In this document: piece by piece, positions 8,876 to 13,641 of the stretch
Layout: each line of letters opens with the position of its first letter
How positions within the stretch are numbered: position 1 is the first letter of the stretch
DNA from: JADJAH01 sp964615795
GTDB lineage: Bacteria; Bacteroidota; Ignavibacteria; Tepidaquicellales; Tepidaquicellaceae
Direction: 5' to 3'
NCBI GenBank assembly: GCA_964615795.1
Contig: CAZTQR010000081.1
Coordinates: 1-13,641 of the forward strand
DNA length: 13,641 nucleotides
Notes under the pieces: generated by a model
What the model was told of the DNA's origin: nothing
The model's input: only the letters and a program-made list of their open reading frames with translations
The model's database searches: none
Made by a program: the position numbers and the translations under genes

Positions 8876-9436
8876 AATTCCCCCGACCTTTCTATAGGAC
8901 TTACGCTCAGCGTGTTCTTTGAGGGCTTTTACAATTCCGGCACAAACGAACAGATCGCCGATACGGTAAGAGTGTATCTGAGAAATTCCGCATCTCCTTA
9001 TGCCGTCGTTGATTCGGCAGTTTCCGTATCTGATTCTGCTGGTGATGCGGAGATTCAGTTTGCCAATGCCATTACCGGAAACTATTTCATATCGGTGAGG
9101 CACAGAAATACGATTGAAACATGGAGCTCTTCTGCAATTGCGCTTACTTCAGGCAATACGGCGAGCTGCAGTTTCTCCACGGCCGCATCTCAGGCATACG
9201 GAAATAATCTGGCTCAGATTGATAACTCCCCCGTAAGGTTTGCGCTTTATTCGGGGGATGCGAATCAGGACAAGACGGTTGATGCAACAGATCTCAGTCT
9301 GATTGACAATGATGCGGCATCTTATAATTCCGGATATCTGCCGACTGACATAAACGGCGACGGGTTTGCAGACGGAACGGACTTTGCGATGGCAGACAAC
9401 AACGCTTCGAACTTCATTTCGGCAATAGAGCCGTAA
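7154..9436 (+). CDS. Giant FG-GAP/beta-helix surface protein, segment 3: rest of second beta-helix, beta-sandwich and dockerin-like C-terminus
   Basis: These 760 residues are open into the gap upstream and end at TAA. Residues 1-574 complete the second parallel beta-helix, closing with 'DYDGDLRNATTPDIGADEF'. Residues about 580-700 form a beta-sandwich region ('LTLSVFFEGFYNSG', 'DTVRVYLRN', 'ISVRHRNTIETWSSS', 'ASQAYGNNL') that I recognise as a recurring C-terminal unit in this lineage. Residues 702-760 hold two dockerin-like calcium loops, 'DANQDKTVDATDLSLIDND' and 'DINGDGFADGTDFAMADNN', each with Asp/Asn at the expected coordinating positions, followed by 'FISAIEP'. Unlike three other genes here, the protein has no T9SS sorting domain. 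The loops could bind a partner, help folding, or act as an alternative surface-retention signal. Which of these applies is not shown by the sequence. Confidence 0.87.
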   Translation, partial: TGNNNNVISYCNISKHTSGPLTKPVAFLGSTLTSAYNKGDTIRNCNIYDYSYGPVQSGVAVLSGNTGIVIKDNRFFQTSTVSLNPDAQHSAIRIESSLGNGFIISGNTIGYSSQSGTGKYTITGSNTARFHPILLQAGSTTNSSIQGNTITEITMSGALTGTATSAAFIGIHVSLGAANVTGNTIGSQSTVQSISVTSSSASNTEVVGIHCAAGTTTNISENNTGGLYGVAASSGGVNLFGIKNTTTNNWICQNNIFGGGIANSMQTTSTATSTIVIGIQNTGRSSLITGNTVRNFTAGGGTPGTYISSTIGILLNTSSATHTVSNNLIYNLRNTNTTQSNNLSGIVFNVGSTGNVIDNNFIHSISASSLNATITGLLINTGTTTYRNNFVSLGTGMNIGCNVAGILEFGGVNNFYFNSIYIAGNPSSGSTSTFALRSLVTSNPRNYINNILFNSRSNSGATAKHYSILLAGTTPLPAGCYSNNNLLFASGTGGVLAYYNGADRATLSAWLSATGLDSNSVTGNPNFISGGDLHIDSTQASPAGNAGKYIAGSGTDYDGDLRNATTPDIGADEFNSPDLSIGLTLSVFFEGFYNSGTNEQIADTVRVYLRNSASPYAVVDSAVSVSDSAGDAEIQFANAITGNYFISVRHRNTIETWSSSAIALTSGNTASCSFSTAASQAYGNNLAQIDNSPVRFALYSGDANQDKTVDATDLSLIDNDAASYNSGYLPTDINGDGFADGTDFAMADNNASNFISAIEP

Positions 9437-9527
9437 TGATAACGGATGCCGATTGAGATCGCAGTGAACAAACGATCTTCCGGCGCCACATCTTCAGATC
9501 CGGTGAATTTGCCCGGCCCGTCGCCAT

Positions 9528-9602
9528 GCCCCGACTTCGCCGGTCAGGCCTCTCCCCGAAAACGGGGAGAGGGCTACATTGTGAGTTGAACCGAAATTCA
9601 CA
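9528..9602. repeat. 75-bp two-hairpin intergenic repeat, copy 1
   Basis: This copy is 73/75 identical, without gaps, to 11412-11486. It holds a perfect 10-bp stem, CCTCTCCCCG/CGGGGAGAGG, around an AAAA loop (9549-9572). A second 8-bp stem, TGTGAGTT/AATTCACA, with one G-T pair and a 7-base loop, lies at 9580-9602. It starts 92 bp after the giant gene's stop. It looks like a dispersed REP-like intergenic element. Confidence 0.85.
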
Positions 9603-9697
9603 TGCTGCTGTGCGACCAGCATAATTCATGTAGTTCTCATCAATCCTGATTCTGACAATCATGGCTTTTCTGACAAAAGGCCTTGAAAGGAGGAAAT

Positions 9698-9856
9698 ATG
9701 TGCGAATTATTGTTCTGCATGCAGTTTGACAGTGCAACTTCACGGCTGACCAGTCGTAAACAGTTCCATCTGTTCAAAGCCGGGTCGAAGCCGGTTCAAA
9801 GCCGGGAATCATCCGCAAAGCAATTCTCATACAACCCTCTCAGGTACTTTCATTAA
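9698..9856 (+). CDS. Possible small ORF, 52 residues, unknown
   Basis: ATG at 9698 is preceded at 4 bases by AAAGGAGG (9686-9693), the best Shine-Dalgarno match in the window. The frame runs 52 codons to TAA at 9854. The product starts MCELLFCMQF and is basic and Ser-rich afterwards, with no recognisable domain, signal peptide or membrane segment. Part of it is encoded by the short tandem units at 9773-9805, which argues against strong protein constraint. It ends 19 bp before the kelch gene start, so it could be a leader peptide or a chance ORF. I favour chance slightly. Confidence 0.25.
   Translation: MCELLFCMQFDSATSRLTSRKQFHLFKAGSKPVQSRESSAKQFSYNPLRYFH
9773..9805 (+). repeat. Three short imperfect tandem units (TTCAAAGCCGG)
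   Basis: TTCAAAGCCGG occurs at 9773-9783 and again at 9795-9805. Between them lies the related TCGAAGCCGG (9785-9794). The units are about 11 bp apart, near one helical turn, and lie 70-100 bp before the kelch gene start. This could be a binding-site array or simple slippage; nothing decides between them. Confidence 0.5.
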
Positions 9857-9875
9857 TTAACTTAACCATTCAAGT

Positions 9876-11186
9876 ATGAGACATTTTCTCAACATTTTCA
9901 CTGCAGCGGCAATCATGATCATTCCGGTTTTGCTTGGGTTCGATGTTCATTCGCCGGCACCCGTTTGGTCTTCAGCGGCAAACATACCTGTTCCCGTAAG
10001 AGCCGGGAATACTGCTTCATATTCGAAGGACGGGAACGCCTACCTGTTCATTGTATCGGGAAGAAATCAGAATGAAGCGATAGTAAAGACAGTTCAGAGG
10101 TACAGCGTTAACTCCAATAGCTGGGACACTCTTAATCCGCATCCTACCGGGCTTCTCGGAGGAGCAACGGCTGTGCTGAAGGATACACTTTATGTGATAG
10201 GCGGTGTTGTAAATCCTCCGGGCTCCGGATCAGGCATTGTGTATAAATACAACATACCGGGAAATACCTGGTCTCAGGCGGCAAACTTCCCCTTTGCAAC
10301 CGGTGACGGAAAAGCTGTGGCATATCAGGACAGCCTCATTTATTTTGCCGGAGGTTTTGCGGGGCCTAATGCAGGAATAATGTATCTGTACAATGCCCAT
10401 GCAAACTCCTGGAGGACCGCAGATTTCTTTCCTTCATCTTCAAGAAGAACATTTGGCGGCTTTGCAGTCAGTGGCGATACTCTTGTTTACATGTGCGGAA
10501 CAAGTTCTTTCGGATCTTCAATCTACTTCGACAGCGTGTATGTAGGGGTGATAAGCCAGGGCGACAGGGCGAGAATAACCTGGACGCGCGGCGCAAATTT
10601 TCCGGGGCAGTCAAGAACATTCTTTGATGCTCATCCATGGGGCACGGGCGGAATCATCATGACGGGAGGAAGTACCGATAATACGTTCAATACCCATTCC
10701 AATGAATGTTATACATTCAGTTCAGGAAGGAATTCATGGACAAGAATGCCTGATAAACCGACTTCATGGCTTACGGGACAAAGCGGATCTGTGCAGATGC
10801 CAAACAATGTATGGAAGCTGATCTGTGCATCCGGCTATAATATCGGATATCTGAGTGTTACAGAACTGCTCACCGACACTACCGCCACCGTTGGAATAAG
10901 TTTCATTAATACAGAAGAGCCCGGCTCGTATCGTCTATTCCAGAATTTTCCAAATCCATTCAACCCTTCAACTTCAATAACCTACAGGACCGGCGCTTCA
11001 GGGACAGTAACTCTCAGGGTGTATGACCTTGCAGGAAGAGAAGTGACAGAGCTTGTAAACGGGTTTCAGCGTCCGGGAACATACAGTGTTGACTTTGACG
11101 CGCGAACGCTGAACAGCGGCGTGTATTTTTACAGACTGCGCTCCGGAGACTTTGAAGATGTGAAGAGAATGGTAGTCCTCAAGTAG
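9876..11186 (+). CDS. Secreted kelch-repeat beta-propeller protein with T9SS type A sorting domain
   Basis: This encodes 436 residues. Residues 1-22 are an N-terminal export signal (basic MRH, then a hydrophobic run to LLGF). Residues about 30-331 form six kelch-type units, each ending in a tryptophan of the 'NSW' kind: W83, W132, W179, W236 and W288, with a degenerate last unit. They include typical 'LYVIGG', 'IYFAGG' and 'IIMTGG' strands. Kelch propellers bind partners and rarely act as enzymes here; galactose oxidase-like catalytic residues are not apparent. Residues about 353-436 are the T9SS sorting domain ('FQNFPNPFNPSTSITY', 'LRVYDLAGREV', 'GVYFYRL', 'KRMVVLK'). The protein is thus exported by Sec and moved to the cell surface by T9SS. 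The start has no Shine-Dalgarno. The gene is flanked on both sides by copies of the 75-bp repeat in the same orientation. Confidence 0.93.
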   Translation: MRHFLNIFTAAAIMIIPVLLGFDVHSPAPVWSSAANIPVPVRAGNTASYSKDGNAYLFIVSGRNQNEAIVKTVQRYSVNSNSWDTLNPHPTGLLGGATAVLKDTLYVIGGVVNPPGSGSGIVYKYNIPGNTWSQAANFPFATGDGKAVAYQDSLIYFAGGFAGPNAGIMYLYNAHANSWRTADFFPSSSRRTFGGFAVSGDTLVYMCGTSSFGSSIYFDSVYVGVISQGDRARITWTRGANFPGQSRTFFDAHPWGTGGIIMTGGSTDNTFNTHSNECYTFSSGRNSWTRMPDKPTSWLTGQSGSVQMPNNVWKLICASGYNIGYLSVTELLTDTTATVGISFINTEEPGSYRLFQNFPNPFNPSTSITYRTGASGTVTLRVYDLAGREVTELVNGFQRPGTYSVDFDARTLNSGVYFYRLRSGDFEDVKRMVVLK

Positions 11187-11411
11187 AAATCGGAATCCGC
11201 CGTATATTATGAATTCATGCATCTACTGTTTTTGCAAATACATTCATATCTAACCCATGCATTGATTGGGATTGCTGATTCTGAAAGCTTGTTCAACGGA
11301 TGTGTTAGCGATGTTCACATTTGAGGGAAGCATCCCGGCTTTGAGGGGCAAATGGCATTGGCAGGAGGAAGTACAAATCTCATATCAGCTATTCGCCGTG
11401 CCCCTCACTCA

Positions 11412-11486
11412 GCCCCGACTTCGCCGGGCAGGCCTCTCCCCGAAAACGGGGAGAGGGCTACACTGTGAGTTGAACCGAAATTCACA
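11412..11486. repeat. 75-bp two-hairpin intergenic repeat, copy 2
   Basis: Same orientation as copy 1 and 73/75 identical. The first stem-loop is at 11433-11456 and the second at 11464-11486. The two differing bases fall outside both stems. It starts 226 bp after the kelch gene's stop. Confidence 0.85.
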
Positions 11487-11586
11487 CGTGTTGCAATGAA
11501 ATCAAAAATTACTTGTCAGTTCCCGTGTATTAGTGGCACCGGCTCCTCTTCTCTGTCAAACACTGCCCGGAGATAAGTCACGGAGT

Positions 11587-11619
11587 AAAAAGGGGCAAGA
11601 AGCTGAAAACTTCCTGCCC
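11587..11619 (-). terminator. Rho-independent terminator of the cysteine-rich T9SS cargo gene
   Basis: Read on the minus strand, GGGCAGGAAG pairs with CTTCTTGCCC (10 bp with one G-U pair) around the loop TTTTCAG, followed at once by CTTTTT. It begins 43 bp after the stop codon of the gene ending at 11662, at the right distance and orientation. Confidence 0.85.
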
Positions 11620-11661
11620 TTCTGATCTGAGTTACGAGGAAAAGCGTTACTGCATTCCGGG

Positions 11662-12831
11662 TCACTTCATAAGGATCATCTTCTTTGTAGTTACGAAATT
11701 TCCGGATTCAAGCTTGTAGAAATACATTCCGCTCGCAAGGTCGCCGGCGCTGAATGTGACAGAATAATATCCTGCGCTCTTCGGCTCGTTCACAAGCGTC
11801 CTGATCTCCCTACCTGTGTTGTCATATATCTTTATTGTCACATTGCCGTCAGCGGGTATGCCGTAAACAATGGTAGTGGTGGGATTGAACGGATTCGGAT
11901 AATTCTGTGAAAGATTGTATTCAGCGGGCAATCCGATCGTTACAACTCCGTTAAGGTCAAAGTACTCGAAGTTTCCGTTGTAGTCCACTTGTTTGAGGCG
12001 GTAACTGTAAGCTCCGCTCTTCAGGTTACGGTCAGTATATGAATATTCCCTGATGCCTGAAGTGGTACCGGAACCCGGAATGAAGGCAATGTCCTTCCAT
12101 TCACCTCCGTAATATCTTTCAACATGGAATCCGGAGTTGTTGGTCTCTTTGCCCGTTGACCAGTTCAGCGTAACATCGTTCTTGTTAACTGATGATGAGA
12201 ACGAATTAAGCTCAACAGGTAACGGAGAATCCCATTCTATCCTGCAAACAACCGTGTTGGGAATCGGGCAAACATCATGTCCGTAAATTGAAATCCTTTG
12301 GTTGAGGCAGTTGACCCAGCAATCGAGGTCAATGTAATGTCCTGTATCATTGAGGCAGTAATAATTGTCTTCATTGTCGCAAGTGTCTGCCGGTTTTGCC
12401 CGCATGGTGAACCTTATAGCAATTGAGTCTGCGGGATTTCCTGCTACATAACCGAGAGGATAAACAAATTCGTACCTGAAGTCGTGGCAAACAGTAGTAT
12501 CCCAGTTAATACCGACCGAATCAAAAATGACACAGTCACCGTTGACCTCTGTCATTACACCAAAGAATTCCAGGGTCCATGGCCGGCAGGGGTCTGTTTC
12601 AACAAACGGGTTAGCACCGCAGAAAGTCCTTCTGAAGATCGTATCGTTGGAATAGTCATATATATATCTGCCCTGCTGATTGGGGCCCGTTGCATCCGGA
12701 TGGTTGATGGTTCTGAATCTCGGGGGATCCGGATCGCATTCACACTGCTGAGAAAAAACTCCCGAAGGCATCAGCATGATCGTACTTATGAAAAGAGAGA
12801 TAAGAACTAAGAGGTTTGAGATGGTTTTCAT
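11662..12831 (-). CDS. Secreted cysteine-rich protein with Ig/FN3-like domain and T9SS type A sorting domain
   Basis: This encodes 389 residues from ATG at 12831. That start is chosen because AGGAG lies 7 bp upstream (12839-12843) and because it puts the signal peptide (MKTISNLLVLISLFISTIML, likely cleaved near GVFS-QQC) at the N-terminus; a GTG start at 12879 would add 16 residues before it. Residues 30-196 contain twelve cysteines (30, 32, 71, 82, 100, 115, 151, 159, 171, 175, 188, 196), and none occurs after that. This suggests an extracellular disulfide-bonded domain that I do not recognise. Residues about 203-300 are an Ig/FN3-like sandwich ('LPVELNSFSS', 'VTLNWSTGKETNNSGFHVER', 'YSYRLKQVDYNG'). 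Residues about 303-389 are the T9SS sorting domain ('SQNYPNPFNPTTTIVY', 'IKIYDNTGREI', 'GMYFYKL'). Surface or secreted function is clear; the specific role is unknown. Confidence 0.92.
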   Translation of the reverse strand: MKTISNLLVLISLFISTIMLMPSGVFSQQCECDPDPPRFRTINHPDATGPNQQGRYIYDYSNDTIFRRTFCGANPFVETDPCRPWTLEFFGVMTEVNGDCVIFDSVGINWDTTVCHDFRYEFVYPLGYVAGNPADSIAIRFTMRAKPADTCDNEDNYYCLNDTGHYIDLDCWVNCLNQRISIYGHDVCPIPNTVVCRIEWDSPLPVELNSFSSSVNKNDVTLNWSTGKETNNSGFHVERYYGGEWKDIAFIPGSGTTSGIREYSYTDRNLKSGAYSYRLKQVDYNGNFEYFDLNGVVTIGLPAEYNLSQNYPNPFNPTTTIVYGIPADGNVTIKIYDNTGREIRTLVNEPKSAGYYSVTFSAGDLASGMYFYKLESGNFVTTKKMILMK

Positions 12832-12880
12832 GGTAAATCTCCTAAATTTTTTAAGATCATAATGAGGGCTAAACAACACA

Positions 12881-12908
12881 CCGGAAAGCCCGCAAAGGCT
12901 CTATCCGG
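12881..12908 (-). promoter_or_regulatory. Hairpin in the leader of the cysteine-rich T9SS cargo gene
   Basis: Read on the minus strand, CCGGATAGAGCC pairs with GGCTTTCCGG around a short loop, giving 10 bp (one G-U) with a 2-base bulge. It ends about 50 bases before the start codon. It is not followed by a U-tract. A role in mRNA stability or translation control is possible but unproven. Confidence 0.35.
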
Positions 12909-13092
12909 AGCAATGAATGACTTGCCTTCCTTCATGATCTGTTACTAAAAAGGTTATTTTGAGTTCAGCTCAGGCGCAGTCTGAAGTGCCTCCTTTCGTG
13001 TCTGCACCTTCTAATTGTAAAATAAAGAATACTACCTATTCTGTTACATAAAACTTGTGTCTGAAATTAGGTTCTTACTTTTAAGACCCGTA

Positions 13093-13121
13093 CAAAAATA
13101 GGCAAATTACATGAAATCAAA
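13093..13121 (-). promoter_or_regulatory. Candidate Bacteroidota-type promoter for the minus-strand T9SS cargo gene
   Basis: On the minus strand, TTTG (13118-13121) is followed after 17 bp by TATTTTTG (13093-13100). This fits the TTG-N17-23-TAnnTTTG pattern known for Bacteroides and Flavobacterium. It would start transcription near 13086 and give a leader of about 255 bases. AT-rich sequence makes chance matches possible. Confidence 0.4.
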
Positions 13122-13530
13122 CACATATTATTGGCACCGGACGATTATTGACAAGGTCCTGAAGGAACGGCAATTCCTATTCTGATTGCCCGTCACAGCC
13201 TTCCCCGCACAAAGGGCATGGGAAGAGAAGTTGCGGATCGGGAGATGCCGTATGAATATGAATTCCGCATTGGTTAGGGAAGGTAGTGTAAGAGATTTTG
13301 TGCAAATGATTAATTGAAGGGAAGTCGTTATTAAACAGGCAATGCATTTCCCACCGAAGGAAATCGTTGAAGAAAAATCCTGTTTCCATTTGATTCTTCG
13401 GGGAAAAAATCATTAACACAAAAATACTTTCAGTCTCACTATGCAGGAAAAAGGAGGTACTTACTGCACATCGGCAAATTTCTATTTCAACTTATCCGGC
13501 TCACTCAATGCATCAGGCATCCCGCACAGA

Positions 13531-13641
13531 TCACTCCCTGAGCCACTGCTCCTTCAGCTTCGCTTTGGAAGCATCTTTGAACTGAAACTTCTCCGCGTCA
13601 ACCATGTTCAGTTTCACTGTGCCTTTAAGATCGAGGGTCTC
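13531..13641 (-). CDS. C-terminal end of a gene entering from the right edge, unknown product
   Basis: On the minus strand a frame is open from the window edge for 36 codons to TGA (13531-13533). The visible peptide opens ETLDLKGTVKLN and closes with KAKLKEQWLRE. It is strongly charged (many Lys, Glu, Asp), has natural-looking composition and ends in a likely helix. No T9SS sorting signal is present, so unlike its neighbours this protein is probably not a T9SS cargo. Too little is visible to name a family. No clear terminator follows; the next gene in the same direction starts 699 bp away, so an operon is unlikely. Confidence 0.65.
   Translation of the reverse strand, partial: ETLDLKGTVKLNMVDAEKFQFKDASKAKLKEQWLRE

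Larger units (their letters stand above)
9437..9875. other. Intergenic region, 439 bp: structured repeat, possible small ORF, short tandem repeat
   Basis: This stretch between two plus-strand surface-protein genes holds a 75-bp two-hairpin repeat (9528-9602), a possible 52-residue ORF (9698-9856) and three short imperfect tandem units (9773-9805). A weak 6-bp hairpin (AGATCG at 9456, CGATCT at 9473) follows the upstream stop, with no U-tract. I see no clear promoter for the kelch gene. Confidence 0.6.
11187..11661. other. Intergenic region between convergent genes, 475 bp: structured repeat and terminator
   Basis: This stretch separates the kelch gene from a minus-strand gene running towards it. 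It holds the second 75-bp repeat (11412-11486) and the terminator of the minus-strand gene (11587-11619). A 10-bp palindrome, ATGAATTCAT, lies soon after the kelch stop. I see no convincing terminator for the kelch gene and no credible gene. Confidence 0.6.
12832..13530. other. Intergenic region, 699 bp: promoter and long leader of the minus-strand gene, otherwise no gene seen
   Basis: On the minus strand this holds a candidate promoter (13093-13121), a leader of roughly 255 bases with a hairpin near its end (12881-12908), and the ribosome binding site. The part nearer the right edge holds a bulged hairpin (13167-13193) and a second lone TAnnTTTG-like motif (13419-13426). It also holds an ORF of 80 codons that I do not believe. 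I see no tRNA or other known RNA gene. Confidence 0.55.

Noticed and set aside
6998..9436. An ORF starting before the second gap in a different frame
   Set aside because: The first codons (6998-7053) overlap the beta-helix frame of segment 2 and give unrelated sequence. Only the part from 7154 on is coding.
9549..9572. The CCTCTCCCCG hairpin as a terminator of the giant gene
   Set aside because: The stem is strong but no U-tract follows, and the same hairpin recurs as part of a 75-bp repeat elsewhere. It is better described as a repeat element, although it may still affect RNA ends.
9414..9743. A minus-strand ORF of 109 codons overlapping the end of the giant gene
   Set aside because: It lies across the structured 75-bp repeat and the 3' end of a real gene. 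Its composition (Arg, Cys, Ser rich) is not protein-like and no domain is visible.
9528..11486. The two 75-bp repeats as ends of a transposon carrying the kelch gene
   Set aside because: They are direct, not inverted, with no transposase or target-site duplication visible. The kelch gene matches its neighbours in style.
11266..11499. A plus-strand ORF of 77 codons after the kelch gene
   Set aside because: It has no Shine-Dalgarno or recognisable domain, and its last third is translated from the 75-bp repeat.
13167..13193. A bulged hairpin (ACGGCAAT with ATTGCCCGT) as terminator of the right-edge gene
   Set aside because: It is about 340 bp beyond the stop codon and lacks a U-tract on the minus strand.
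13177..13419. A minus-strand ORF of 80 codons near the right edge
   Set aside because: It has a GTG start without a ribosome binding site, is rich in His, Phe and Cys with no pattern, and no domain is visible. A lone TAnnTTTG-like motif overlaps its start, but it has no -33 partner and lies too close to the start.

Overview
The window looks like draft or metagenome-assembled sequence from a bacterium of the FCB group, most likely an Ignavibacteria/Kapabacteria-like or other Bacteroidota-related lineage. Three separate genes end in the type A C-terminal sorting domain of the type IX secretion system (T9SS), with the lineage-typical core 'QNFPNPFNP'. There is also an uncharacterised helical 'SPYF' protein of a kind familiar from this group, and one plausible Bacteroidota-type promoter (TAnnTTTG). 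Two runs of exactly 100 N (3093-3192 and 7054-7153) are scaffold gaps of unknown true size. This taxonomic call is an inference from protein style only.

Layout, left to right. Positions 1-392 hold the C-terminus of a T9SS cargo protein cut by the window edge. It converges on a minus-strand gene (508-1959) for a soluble helical protein of unknown function; a strong hairpin lies between the two stops. Divergently from that gene, positions 2157-9436 hold what I read as a single giant secreted protein of roughly 2,500 residues, broken into three ORF segments by the two gaps. Its order is: signal/anchor segment, an N-terminal beta-rich domain, an FG-GAP beta-propeller with calcium-binding loops, a parallel beta-helix module, an Ig-like linker, a second copy of the beta-helix module, a beta-sandwich, and a C-terminal dockerin-like pair of calcium loops. 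A kelch-propeller T9SS cargo gene follows (9876-11186). It is bracketed by two nearly identical 75-bp two-hairpin repeats. A minus-strand gene (11662-12831) encodes a cysteine-rich T9SS cargo protein and has a clear rho-independent terminator. The right edge (13531-13641) cuts the end of another minus-strand gene.

Taken together this is a surface and secreted protein region: four of the six genes encode exported proteins built from propellers, beta-helices and Ig-like sandwiches. They are probably cell-surface adhesins, binding proteins or scaffolds, not enzymes; no catalytic motif is visible in any of them. I see no secretion machinery, tRNA, rRNA, CRISPR array, transposase or phage gene. 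The points most worth a second look are the internally duplicated giant protein with a non-T9SS C-terminus, the paired structured repeats, and a short unrecognised ORF with an unusually good ribosome binding site.
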